From NCBI GenBank assembly GCA_027493525.1, contig JAOSKN010000003.1:372001-436000 (forward strand): DNA of 64,000 bases, written 5' to 3'. The translations under genes were made by a program, and so were the position numbers. The notes under the pieces are model-generated. The model ran no database searches. It was given only the letters and a program-made list of their open reading frames with translations, and was not told where the DNA came from. Positions 29,737 to 38,237 of this stretch are shown here, one piece after another (the stretch's first letter is position 1; the number at the start of each line of letters is the position of its first letter). The stretch is from Planctomycetota bacterium. Its GTDB lineage: Bacteria > Planctomycetota > SZUA-567 > H5-PLA8.

Positions 29737-31207
29737 ATGCGCGTCCCTCGCCCGCTCCTTCAACCGGACAGCACCGAATCGGCATCGCCCTCGGCCGTCG
29801 GCAACATCGCGATGCACGCGATGCCGACGCGGCCTACGGCCTTCCACACGCTCGCCAAGCCCATCGGCCCGATCTGCAACCTCGACTGCACCTACTGCTT
29901 CTACCTGCATAAGGAGAACTTCTTTCCCAAGGGCGAGCAATTCCGCATGGCGCCCGAAGTCCAGGAAGAGTTCATCAGGCAGTACATCGAGGGGCAGGAC
30001 GTGCCGGAGGTGAACTTCGCCTGGCAGGGCGGGGAGCCCACGCTGCTGGGGTTGGATTTTTTTCAAGCGAGCCGTCGAACTGCAGAAGAAGTACGCGCCG
30101 GAAGGCAAGACGATCACCAACGCCTTTCAGACCAACGGCGTGCTCCTCGACGACGCCTGGTGCGCGTTCTTCAAGGAGCACGACTTCCTGATCGGTCTCT
30201 CCATCGACGGCCCGAAGGAACTGCACGACAAATACCGCTACTACAAGGACGGCAGCGGGAGCCACGAGAAGGTCGTGGCCGCGCTGCGCCTGCTTCAGAA
30301 GCACGGCGTCCGCGTGAATTCGCTCACCTGCGTCAACCGGCTCACCGGCGACCACGGCCGCGAGGTGTACCGCTTCCTGCGCGACGAGTGCGGCTTCGAG
30401 CACATGCAGTTCATCCCCATCGTGGAGAAACGCGATTTCGAGACCGTCGCGCCGCACGTCAAGAATCCCGGCGAGGAGGACCCGCGCGAGGACCTGCTGA
30501 AAGTCACGCCCTGGACGTGCAAGCCCGAGCAGTGGGGGCGCTTCCTCTCGGCGGTCTTCGACGAGTGGGTCCGGCGCGACGTGGGCAAAGTCTTCATCCA
30601 GCAGTTCGAGCAATCGCTGGCCTGCTTCATGGGGCTCCCGGCGAGCCTGTGCGTCTACAGCAAGAAGTGCGGGCGCGCGCTGGCCATCGAGCACGACGGC
30701 TCGCTCTATTCGTGCGACCACTTCGTTTACGACGAGTACAAGTTGGGCAAGATCCAGGACAAGACCATGCGGCAAATGGTCGAGAGCGACGCGCAGAAGA
30801 AGTTCGGGAACAACAAGTTCGACACGCTCCCGCGCTACTGCCGGCAGTGCGAGTTCCTGCATATGTGCTACGGCGAGTGCCCCAAGAACCGCTTCATCAA
30901 GACGCCCGACGGCGAAGAGGGCCTGAATTACCTCTGCAAGGGCCTGAAGATCTACTTCGCCCACGTCGCGCCGATGATGAACATGATGGCGCGCGAGATC
31001 GCGCAGGGGCGGCCGGCCGAGGGCGTGATGCACGCGATCCAGGCCGCCGAACGGATCGCGCTGGCTTCCGGCAAGGCCGCGCCCGCCGCCGAGCCCGAAG
31101 CGGCTCCCGCGCCGACCCCACCCGGCGTCCTGCGCCGCAACCCGCGCCCCAACGACCCGTGCCCCTGCGGCAGCGGGAAGAAGTACAAGAAGTGCCACGG
31201 GCGGTGA
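29737..31207 (+). CDS. Anaerobic sulfatase-maturase-type radical SAM enzyme with SEC-C tail; one frameshift
   Basis: This protein matches anSME/AtsB enzymes, which turn a Cys or Ser of sulfatases into formylglycine. The radical SAM cluster motif is CNLDCTYC, followed by FAWQGGEPTLLGLDFF. After that the frame shifts at a run of seven T (30057-30063); with six T it continues FKRAVELQKKYAPEGKTIT and on through a SPASM region (CGRALAIEHDGSLYSCDHFV, LPRYCRQCEFLHMCYGECPK). The C-terminus ends in a SEC-C zinc motif (CPCGSGKKYKKCHG) after a Pro/Ala linker. The start is uncertain (ATG at 29737, 29812 or 29821, none with a good SD). No sulfatase gene is in the window. Confidence 0.85.
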
Positions 31208-31258
31208 ACCCGAACCCGGCCGGATGCGTTAAGTCCTCAATCCACGAGGGCTATTCCC

Positions 31259-31765
31259 ATGTTCAAGGCCCATGCGAGTTGGCTGGTACTGGGCGTGCTG
31301 CTGCTGGGCGCCGGGGCTTCGAAGGCCGAGGACGATCGCCCGGACAGCCCCGAGGATTACGTCCAGGTCTACAAGAAGCTCCTGGCTGAATTCAAGGCGC
31401 CCAAGGTCACGGCGCACCGCATCGACGGCTCCTGGATGACCGAGAACAAGAACCCCAAGGAACGCTTTCATAATTACCCGCTGCTGGAACGGAAAGACGC
31501 CGACGCGAAGCTCTATCCGCGGGTGGCCGAACTGCTTCTGGAAGCCAAGACGTACAATACGATCTCGGCGCGCTGCTTTCAGCCGGGCCTGGCCTTCCGC
31601 CTGGAAGAAAATGGAAAAACGCTCGACCTGATCTTCTGCCTGCACTGCCAGCATGTGGAGTATCACCTCGGCGACGAGCGCCATATGTACCCTTTGAGCG
31701 ACGCGGGCAACGAGGCGTTCAAGAAGATTTACTTCGAGCTGTTTCCCGAGCAGGCGAAGAAGTAG
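31259..31765 (+). CDS. Small exported protein of unknown function
   Basis: This is a 168-residue protein with a signal peptide (SWLVLGVLLLGAGASKA). The C-terminal half has the pattern ISARCFQPGLAFRL ... DLIFCLHCQHVEYHLGDE, with a lone Cys and a C-x-x-C pair, as in a family of small exported proteins of planctomycete- and verrucomicrobia-type genomes that I know only as uncharacterised. The cysteines could bind a metal or form disulfides. GAGGG precedes the ATG with eight-base spacing. It follows the maturase gene by about 50 bp and may be cotranscribed. Confidence 0.7.
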   Translation: MFKAHASWLVLGVLLLGAGASKAEDDRPDSPEDYVQVYKKLLAEFKAPKVTAHRIDGSWMTENKNPKERFHNYPLLERKDADAKLYPRVAELLLEAKTYNTISARCFQPGLAFRLEENGKTLDLIFCLHCQHVEYHLGDERHMYPLSDAGNEAFKKIYFELFPEQAKK

Positions 31766-31957
31766 TCAGAAGGCAAAATGTCGAGTCCCAGCACCGGCAC
31801 TTGGCTGTATCCACCCATACCGATCAATCGAAGAACCGCCTATCCATCTTGCTTTGAATGCCGCTCGTTCGCATACGTCCTATGTTTACAAGGGCTTCCC
31901 CTTGTGCAATCGGGCCGCACATGGGGTATGATATAGGGAGCAGGCGGAGTGCAGGTC

Positions 31958-32746
31958 ATGCGGCGTCCGTGGCGTAAATACCTGGCCGACGCGAAGGTTG
32001 CGTACGAAAAAGAGGACTTTCCGCACGCCGAGAAACTCCTCCTGGACGCCTTGCGTGCCGCCCGCGACCTCCGCCCTCACCACCGCGACCGGATCCAGTG
32101 TGTCGAAGACCTGGCGATGTTGTACCGGGCCCAGTCCCTGGCCGACGGTTCGCAATCCAAGCGCAAGCTCGCGCGGCAACTCTATGAATCGACCCTCGAA
32201 GTGGTCCAGTCGGCGCGCGGGCCGGAGCACCCGTCCGTCGCCGAACGGCTGGTGATGCTCGCCGTCTCCTTCTGCGAGGACAATCCCGAGGAAGCCGGGC
32301 AACTGCTGCGCCGCGCCATGCGCATCTACCAGACGGCTTACGGGCTCTACGATGGCCGCGTGGTGATGACCTACATCTTTCTGGGCCAGAACGAGGCCCG
32401 CTTGCGCCGCTTCGACCGGGCCGAGGCGCGCCTGAAGCAGGCCGTGGAACTCGCGGAGAAACTCCAGTCCGGCGGCTCCTGGTTCCTGGCCACCGCGCTG
32501 AAGAACCTGGGCGGGCTGTACTACGGGCTGGAACGCTTCGTCGACGCGGAAAAAGCCTTTCGCGAGGTCCTGGCCAGCGAAGAGCGCGAGTACGGCATGG
32601 AGAGCCAGCAGCTTATGGATGCGCTGGAATGCCTGGGCCGCGCGCTCCGCCGCCAGGGCCGCACCCGCGAGGCCGAGGCCGTCTTTCTGCGCTCCCGCGA
32701 TATCGGTTTGCGCGAGGTCTGGGGACAGGATCCCAAGAAGTGGTAG
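31958..32746 (+). CDS. Tetratricopeptide repeat protein
   Basis: This 262-residue soluble protein is made of about five TPR helix pairs, for example AYEKEDFPHAEKLLLDALRA, ARLRRFDRAEARLKQAVELA and YYGLERFVDAEKAFREVLAS, plus a conserved terminal pair LGRALRRQGRTREAEAVFL. It has no signal peptide or membrane segment. Such repeats mediate protein-protein contacts. The ATG at 31958 with GGAG eight bases upstream is preferred to a GTG at 31949. A TATGAT hexamer at 31927-31932 could be its -10, with TTGTGC at 31902-31907 as a poorly spaced -35 (19 bases). Confidence 0.8.
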   Translation: MRRPWRKYLADAKVAYEKEDFPHAEKLLLDALRAARDLRPHHRDRIQCVEDLAMLYRAQSLADGSQSKRKLARQLYESTLEVVQSARGPEHPSVAERLVMLAVSFCEDNPEEAGQLLRRAMRIYQTAYGLYDGRVVMTYIFLGQNEARLRRFDRAEARLKQAVELAEKLQSGGSWFLATALKNLGGLYYGLERFVDAEKAFREVLASEEREYGMESQQLMDALECLGRALRRQGRTREAEAVFLRSRDIGLREVWGQDPKKW

Positions 32747-32786
32747 GGAAGTTGGTCGCGGGTTCGGGCGGTGGATTGAAAGGCTT

Positions 32787-32807
32787 AAAACGTAAAACGT
32801 GAAAACG
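32787..32807. repeat. Degenerate 7-bp tandem repeat (3 units)
   Basis: AAAACGT, AAAACGT and GAAAACG run in register about 40 bp after the TPR gene. The same ACGT-containing heptamer type recurs at 34071, 58064 and, in reverse complement, at 34131, 53901 and 58120. Confidence 0.6.
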
Positions 32808-32964
32808 GCTTTACCATTAGGCTACAGAGGCAAGGCGCGTACGCACGACACGCAGCACCTTGTCCAGTATGACCAAGTAGGTATTCGCTTGCAGCAGAGC
32901 CCCTGAAACCGGTCTCCCTCTATCGGGGATTCAAGGCACAAACAGGTTATCGGGGGTCGCCACC

Positions 32965-34062
32965 ATGATGCGGCTGGGCATGCTTACGGGGATTCTCTGT
33001 GTCGGCTTGGGGCAAATCTATGCCGGGGATGCCGCGCCGGCCTGGGAGGCGCTGAACCTGCCGGAGGCCGCCGCGGGCAAGGCGCTGCTCGGCGTCTGGT
33101 TCCTGCCCGACGGCAAGCACGGCTGGATCGTGGGCGAGAAGGGCCTCTGCCTGGCGACGGCCGACGGCGGGACGACGTGGGCCGAGCAGAAGACCGGCAG
33201 CGGCGCGACGCTCCGCGACGTGCGGTTTCTCGACGAGAAGCGCGGCTGGGCGGTGGGTGAGGGCGATCCCGCGGGACCGCAGCCGCGCGGGCACGTGGTC
33301 ATGATGCCCGGCATGCAGATGAAGAGCGCGACGTGCCTGACCACCGAGGACGGCGGCGCGACCTGGACGAACCACTGGGTGCCCAGCAACTTCCAGATTT
33401 GGTGCGTGGAGCCTGCCGCCGTGCCGGCGGTCCAGATCGGGAACAGCGGCGGCGAGCAGCACCTGGACGGCGACAACTTCCGCAGCGCCGACGGCGGGAA
33501 GACCTTCCGCAGCGAACGGGTCTTTCGCGCGGTCTTCGACGTGCGGCGCGTGGATGGAGACAAGTGGGCGCTGGTCGGCTCGCCGGTGAGCGTGGGCTTC
33601 ATGCCCACGCCCACCAGCCCGTTGTATACGAACCGGGGTTGCCGCGCGCTCTTCAGCGCCGATGGCGGGAAGTCCTGGCAAATCTCGAAGGGCACGGAAA
33701 CGCTCAAGGGCCGCGCCTGCCTGCGGCGCATGGCCTTCAAAGCCGGACAACCGCTGATCGCCGTGGGCGACAAGGGCGCCGTCGCGACGAGCGCCGACGC
33801 CGGACAGACGTGGAAGACGGTCGAGGCGCCGTTGAAGCAGGACCTGCGCGGCGCGGCCTATGCCGGCGGCGAAGGCGGCGCGTGCCTGGCCGTCGGGCGC
33901 AAGGGCGCGGTTCTCTTCAGCCCCGATGCCGGCGCGACTTGGAAGGCCGTGCCGTTCGAAGGCGAAGCCGACCTCTTCGCCGTGGCCGCTTGCGGCTCGG
34001 ACTTCGTCGCGGTCAGCGGCGCCGGCGTGGCGCTGAAGCTCGCGGCGGCGAAGCTGCCTTAA
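32965..34062 (+). CDS. Exported beta-propeller protein (BNR/Ycf48-like)
   Basis: This is a 365-residue protein with a signal peptide (MMRLGMLTGILCVGLGQIYAG). The rest is a seven-bladed-propeller pattern with BNR/Asp-box-like repeats: ATADGGTTWAEQ, TTEDGGATWTNH, SADGGKSWQIS, SADAGQTWKTV and SPDAGATWKAV. This resembles Ycf48/photosystem-assembly-like and sialidase-like propellers that act as protein or ligand scaffolds. The sialidase catalytic residues cannot be recognised, so an enzymatic role is not claimed. The start may be either of two adjacent ATGs; the SD is weak. Confidence 0.8.
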   Translation: MMRLGMLTGILCVGLGQIYAGDAAPAWEALNLPEAAAGKALLGVWFLPDGKHGWIVGEKGLCLATADGGTTWAEQKTGSGATLRDVRFLDEKRGWAVGEGDPAGPQPRGHVVMMPGMQMKSATCLTTEDGGATWTNHWVPSNFQIWCVEPAAVPAVQIGNSGGEQHLDGDNFRSADGGKTFRSERVFRAVFDVRRVDGDKWALVGSPVSVGFMPTPTSPLYTNRGCRALFSADGGKSWQISKGTETLKGRACLRRMAFKAGQPLIAVGDKGAVATSADAGQTWKTVEAPLKQDLRGAAYAGGEGGACLAVGRKGAVLFSPDAGATWKAVPFEGEADLFAVAACGSDFVAVSGAGVALKLAAAKLP

Positions 34063-34070
34063 CGGCTGAG

Positions 34071-34186
34071 ACGTAAAACGTGAAAAGCCTGTGATGCGGG
34101 ATTGGCCTATGGATGGCCGCTTCATCGTCCATTCACGATTCACGTTTTACGTTTCAGTATTTCCGATTCTCTTGCGATTTCCGTTT
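34071..34186. repeat. Two heptamer arrays forming a 14-bp inverted repeat
   Basis: ACGTAAA and ACGTGAA (34071-34084) are followed, 55 bp on, by an array at 34131-34186 (ATTCACG, ATTCACG, TTTTACG, TTTCAGT, ATTTCCG and more degenerate units). Bases 34071-34084 and 34139-34152 are exact reverse complements over 14 bp and could fold into a long hairpin between the propeller gene and the PHP-like gene. Confidence 0.7.
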
Positions 34187-34212
34187 TACCTTCCCCGCGT
34201 AGCTTTCATAAT
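34184..34212 (+). promoter_or_regulatory. Candidate promoter giving a leaderless message
   Basis: TTTACC (34185-34190), 16 bases, CATAAT (34207-34212) and six bases lead to the ATG at 34219, which lacks a Shine-Dalgarno. The -35 falls in the last heptamer of the array, so the repeat may supply promoter sequence. Confidence 0.35.
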
Positions 34213-34218
34213 TCCCCC

Positions 34219-36429
34219 ATGCCCATTCGAGACGATCCGAAGCACGTAGGCCGCGCGTGGCTCACGCCGAACACGCCGGTCGTAGCCGGCCAGGTCGGCA
34301 CGTGGACCATCGGCTACGAAGTCGGCGCGTACGGGTACGACGAAGGCGGGCGGATCAAGATCGTCACGCGTTTCGCTTCCGATCTGGTCCGGCCCCAGTT
34401 CAAAGACCCCAAGGCGCCGGCGTACACGACCCTGAAGATCGAAAGCTCCACGCCGGGCCTGGCGTGCGAATTGAGCTACGAGACCAAGGGCCTGCCGCGG
34501 CCGTGGTACAAATGCCTGGTCGTCTCGGTCATCGGCGGCTCGCTCTATCCGGGCGACAAAGTCTTCGTCACCTACGGCGACACGTCCGGCGGCTCGCCGG
34601 GCGCGCGGTTCCAGACTTTCCGCGAGCGCGAGTTCGAGTGGCGCGTCTACGTCGATCCCTTCGCCACCGAGATCTACCACCTGCTCGAGCCCGTCCCGAA
34701 GCTCGTCGTGGCCGGCGGGACGCTGCACCGGCTGGTGGTCGTCGCGCCGACGACGGTGCGCCCGGGCGAGCCCTTCGACGCCCTGGTCAAGGCCGAGGAC
34801 CTGTGGGGCAATCCGTGCGAGCGCTTCGCCGGCGAGGTCGCGTTGCGGACGGAAGGCGGTTCGCTCGTGGGCCTGCCGGCATCCGCGCGCTTCGAGAGCT
34901 GCAAGCTGGCCGCGCGGCGGCTGGAAGGGCTGAAGCTCGCGGCGGCCGGGCAGGAGGTCCGCATTGTGGCCTCGGCCGATGGCCGCGAGGCGGTTTCGAA
35001 CCCGATCCACGCGCTGAAGCCGGGCGAGGCGAAGACCTGGTGGGCCGACCTGCACGGGCAGACGCGCGCCACCGTCGGGACGGGTACGCTCGCCGAGTAC
35101 TACGCCTTCGCGCGCGACGCCGCGCTCCTCGACGCGACCTGCCACCAGGGCAACGATTTCCAGATTACGGGTCAAGCCTGGCGGGAATTGCTCGACGAGA
35201 CGCGCAAGTTTCACGCCGACGGGCGCTTCGTCGTCTTCCCCGGCTGGGAGTGGTCGGGGATGACCCCCGGCGGCGGCGACCGGAACGTCATCTTCAAGAG
35301 CGAGGCCGGCGCCGTCCTGCACCGCTCCAGCCACGCCGAAGTCGAGGACGCATCGGACGCCGAGACCGACTGCTTCCCGATCACGCAGCTTTACGAGCGC
35401 CTGCGCGGGCGCGAAGACGTGGTTCTGATCCCGCACGTCGGCGGGCGCTATTGCGACATCGTTAATTTCCACGATCCGGCGCTGGAGCCGGTCGTGGAAG
35501 TCTACAGCGACTGGGGGCGCTTCGAGTGGCTGATCGAGGACGCCATCAAACACAAGCGCAAAGTCGGCTTCGTGGCGCAATCCGACGGGCACAAGGGCCG
35601 TCCGGGCGCGAGCCACCCCGGCGCGGGGGCGTTCGGCGTGTACGGCGGGCTGACCTGTTACCTCGCCGAGGCCTGCACGCGCGAGGCGCTCTTCGAGGCC
35701 ATCAAGAAGCGGCGCTGCTACGCGGTCGGCAACGGGCAGCGGATCTACATCGAGCTGAGTATCGCGGGCCTGCCGATGGGCTCGGAAGGGCACGCCGCGG
35801 GCGAGGTGAAGGTCGTGGGGCGCGTGGTGGGCAGCGGGCCGCTGGCGCGGGTGGACCTGATGCGCGACGCGGCCGTGGCGCGCGCGGTCAGCCCCTACGG
35901 CACGGGACAGTTCGCGAACTCCAACCGGTTCCGGGTTTCGTGGTCGGGCAGCGCCGTGCGCGGGCGCGCGCGCCTGACCGTCTGGGACGGGGCGCTCGGC
36001 GTGATGCAGGGGCAGTTCGCGGCCGTCAAGCCCTACGGCTTCGCCAACTCCGAAAAGGGCGTGCGGCTGGTCAACCCGCAGAAGCTCGAGTTCGTCTCGA
36101 GCACCACCGGGGGCGAGAACGGCGTGAACTTCACGCTCACCGCCCAGGCCGGCGCGCGGGTGGTCTTCCGCAGCCCCGTCGCCAACGCGGACTTCGCGGT
36201 GAAGGACGTGCCCTTCGCCGATACGGCCCTCGTCTTTCCGGCCGGCGGGATCGACCGGGAGATTCGGGTGCGCCGCCTGCCGTCGGGCGGGCACCGGAAC
36301 GACCTGTCCTTCGACGCCGCGCTCCCGGCGCCCGGGAACCCCTGGAGCGCCTACTGGATCCGCGTCACGCAGGAAGACGGCACGCAGGCCTGGACCAGCC
36401 CGGTGTACCTGTCGGGGCTGGACGCCTGA
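34219..36429 (+). CDS. DUF3604-like protein with PHP-type metal-dependent phosphoesterase core
   Basis: This 736-residue protein has no signal peptide. Residues 1-270 form beta-rich domains (YEVGAYGYDEGGRIKIVTRF and later strands). At about 273 the motif WWADLHGQTRATVGTG begins the PHP-like part: a metal-binding DLHGQT, then DAALLDATCHQGNDF, FVVFPGWEWSG, DVVLIPHVGGRYCD and VGFVAQSDGHKGRPG, which place His and Asp ligands as in DUF3604 proteins. The C-terminal 180 residues are beta-sandwich-like. It probably hydrolyses a phosphoester or a related bond. No SD precedes the ATG at 34219. It converges on the lipoprotein gene across a shared hairpin. Confidence 0.75.
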   Translation: MPIRDDPKHVGRAWLTPNTPVVAGQVGTWTIGYEVGAYGYDEGGRIKIVTRFASDLVRPQFKDPKAPAYTTLKIESSTPGLACELSYETKGLPRPWYKCLVVSVIGGSLYPGDKVFVTYGDTSGGSPGARFQTFREREFEWRVYVDPFATEIYHLLEPVPKLVVAGGTLHRLVVVAPTTVRPGEPFDALVKAEDLWGNPCERFAGEVALRTEGGSLVGLPASARFESCKLAARRLEGLKLAAAGQEVRIVASADGREAVSNPIHALKPGEAKTWWADLHGQTRATVGTGTLAEYYAFARDAALLDATCHQGNDFQITGQAWRELLDETRKFHADGRFVVFPGWEWSGMTPGGGDRNVIFKSEAGAVLHRSSHAEVEDASDAETDCFPITQLYERLRGREDVVLIPHVGGRYCDIVNFHDPALEPVVEVYSDWGRFEWLIEDAIKHKRKVGFVAQSDGHKGRPGASHPGAGAFGVYGGLTCYLAEACTREALFEAIKKRRCYAVGNGQRIYIELSIAGLPMGSEGHAAGEVKVVGRVVGSGPLARVDLMRDAAVARAVSPYGTGQFANSNRFRVSWSGSAVRGRARLTVWDGALGVMQGQFAAVKPYGFANSEKGVRLVNPQKLEFVSSTTGGENGVNFTLTAQAGARVVFRSPVANADFAVKDVPFADTALVFPAGGIDREIRVRRLPSGGHRNDLSFDAALPAPGNPWSAYWIRVTQEDGTQAWTSPVYLSGLDA

Positions 36430-36450
36430 GCCGGGTTACTTCCCCGGCTC
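36428..36450. terminator. Hairpin shared by two convergent genes
   Basis: An 8-bp stem (GAGCCGGG pairing with CCCGGCTC, 7-base loop) overlaps the stop codons of the convergent PHP-like gene and lipoprotein gene. It has no T tract and could act weakly on both strands. Confidence 0.4.
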
Positions 36451-36999
36451 GACGTAGAGGCCCGTCGCGTTGACGACCAGGATCTTCGGATCCGGGCGCG
36501 GGCCGACCTTGCCCTTCACGATCACCGTCGAGAGTTCCTTGAGCCCGTGCTGGCCCTTCAGGCCGGTCTTGAGCGGTTTGCCGCTCTCGTCGACCAGTTG
36601 GACGGTGAGCATGTTGGCCGTGCGCTTCTCCTTGGGTTCGCAGCAGAAGTCCCAGGGCGTCTGGCAGTGGTCCTCTTCCCCGGTCTCGCCGCAGGACTTG
36701 AGTTCGGGATCGACGAGGAACATGACCGCGCTGCCCTCGACGAAGGGATGGTGGTCCCCGCCGATGCGCCCGCGCACGACGACCTCGTCGTGCTCCTTGG
36801 CGCTCTCCTTCAATTTGCCGACGTCGACGGCCTGCTCGGGCGCGGCTTCCAGGAACAGCCCCGCCGGGAGCGCGGCCTGCGCGGCGGGATTGGGCGCGGG
36901 CGATTTCTCCGCCGGGCTCTTGGCAGTCGAACCTCCGCAGGCCCAGAGGCCCAGAGCCAGGGCGGGAGCCAGGGACAGGAGCACGATTTTGCGCGTCAT
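36436..36999 (-). CDS. Small lipoprotein with Cys-rich OB-like domain, exporter operon
   Basis: This is a 187-residue lipoprotein: the signal sequence ends in a lipobox (LALGLWAC, Cys21). The mature part begins with an Ala/Pro-rich spacer. A beta-rich domain follows (VVVRGRIGGDHHPFVEG, FLVDPELKSCGE, HCQTPWDFCCEP, STVIVKGKVGP), with four Cys in a cluster that could be disulfide-bonded or bind metal, and an OB-fold-like rhythm. AAGGAGG six bases before the ATG at 36999 fixes the start. It is the last gene of the exporter operon, about 60 bp after the second permease. Its function is unknown, probably an envelope accessory of the exporter. Confidence 0.75.
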   Translation of the reverse strand: MTRKIVLLSLAPALALGLWACGGSTAKSPAEKSPAPNPAAQAALPAGLFLEAAPEQAVDVGKLKESAKEHDEVVVRGRIGGDHHPFVEGSAVMFLVDPELKSCGETGEEDHCQTPWDFCCEPKEKRTANMLTVQLVDESGKPLKTGLKGQHGLKELSTVIVKGKVGPRPDPKILVVNATGLYVEPGK

Positions 37000-37058
37000 G
37001 CGTATCCTCCTTGCGTGTGAGGAGGCGGGCCACGCGTCCGCCTCGTGGGTCACGAGCT

Positions 37059-38222
37059 TCAAGCGGCCTTGAGCGCTTCCGGGATGGCCGGGCGCAGGCA
37101 GTGCCAGGCCGGCGGCAGCGCGCCGACGATGCCGAGCACAAGCCCGGCGAGAAGGCCCAGCGCGAGGACCGGGGCGTCGAGGACCAGCCCGAAGGCGCCC
37201 ATGCTGAAGCGCACGGCCAGCCCGTCGAGGAACACCAGCCCCGCCGCGGCCGCCAGAAGCGCCCCGGCCAGCGTGGCGAGGGTCGATTCCTGGACCATGC
37301 TCGTCACGATGGCGCGCCTCGAATAGCCCAGGGTCTGGAGCGAGCCCATCTCGCGGACGCGCGCGGCGAAGGCCGCGTACATCGTGTTCAGGCCGCCGAA
37401 AAAGCCGCCCAGCGCGATCAGCAGGGCGCTGATCCAGACCACCACTTGCACGGGCCGGTAAAACTCCGTGAGCTTGGCATAGTAGTCGGTCTCGTGAAGC
37501 GCCACCAGTTCAAGGTCCAGGCGCTGCTTGCTGAAGACGTCCACGTCGGCGAACTCGGCCGTGTCCAGAGTCAGCACGACGCAGGAGAGGTTGTCGCGTT
37601 TGGCCGCGATCTGGAGTTCGCGCAGATCGCACCAGATCTCCGCTTCCATCACCGTCCCCGGGGCCTCGAAGCGCCCGCTGATCGTCCAGGCGCGGTGGTC
37701 GAGCCAAAGCTTCTGCCCGACGGCAAGCCGCGCGTCGTCGAGGCCCATGCGCGCGCCGGCCAGGCGCCCGACCAGCAGCTCGTCCGGTCCCGGCAGCCGC
37801 CCTTCGACGACGCGCACCTGGTCGTGGACCAGGAACGCCGCGGGGCGCACGCCGCGGAGCATCGCCATGTACCCGCCCTCCTCGCCGGGGGCGGTTTTGA
37901 GCAGCGAGGCCATGTGGACTTCGGGCGAGACGTACGGCACGCCCAGGCGGGTCTTGATCCCGCGCACGCTGGCCGCGACGATCCCGTCGGCGCCGGCGAG
38001 GATCTCGCTGCGTTCGACGCTTTCCTCGCTGCCGGCGCCCAGCAGGACCACGTTGCGCGGGTTGCCGCTCACCTGGAGGCTGCGCTTCATGCCCCGGACG
38101 AAGGCGGCCGCCGCGAGCACCAGCAGCACGACGAGCGCGCTGCCTCCGACGGTCAGCGCCAAGCGCGTCGGGGCGCGCCCCAGGTTGCGCACGGCGTATT
38201 CCCATGGCAGCAGTCGCAACAC
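37059..38222 (-). CDS. ABC transporter permease, FtsX/MacB type (second)
   Basis: This is a 387-residue inner-membrane permease with the MacB-like plan: one helix near residues 20-42 (LALTVGGSALVVLLVLAAAAF), a large periplasmic domain, and three helices near the C-terminus (VVVWISALLIALGGFFGGLN, LATLAGALLAAAAGLVFL and LGLLAGLVLGIVGAL). It starts at the GTG at 38222, 15 bp after the first permease, with AAAGG upstream. With that permease, the ATPase and the HlyD adaptor it forms a tripartite MacAB-like exporter; the substrate is not evident. It is shorter in the periplasmic domain than MacB itself. Confidence 0.85.
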   Translation of the reverse strand: MLRLLPWEYAVRNLGRAPTRLALTVGGSALVVLLVLAAAAFVRGMKRSLQVSGNPRNVVLLGAGSEESVERSEILAGADGIVAASVRGIKTRLGVPYVSPEVHMASLLKTAPGEEGGYMAMLRGVRPAAFLVHDQVRVVEGRLPGPDELLVGRLAGARMGLDDARLAVGQKLWLDHRAWTISGRFEAPGTVMEAEIWCDLRELQIAAKRDNLSCVVLTLDTAEFADVDVFSKQRLDLELVALHETDYYAKLTEFYRPVQVVVWISALLIALGGFFGGLNTMYAAFAARVREMGSLQTLGYSRRAIVTSMVQESTLATLAGALLAAAAGLVFLDGLAVRFSMGAFGLVLDAPVLALGLLAGLVLGIVGALPPAWHCLRPAIPEALKAA

Positions 38223-38237
38223 GGATCCCGCCTTTCT

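Noticed and set aside
32812..32838. tRNA-like 5' half on the minus strand (TAGCCTAATGGTAAAGC)
   Set aside because: The D-loop-like sequence is suggestive, but there is no anticodon arm, T-arm or matching acceptor end; the sequence runs into a heptamer repeat. At most a remnant.
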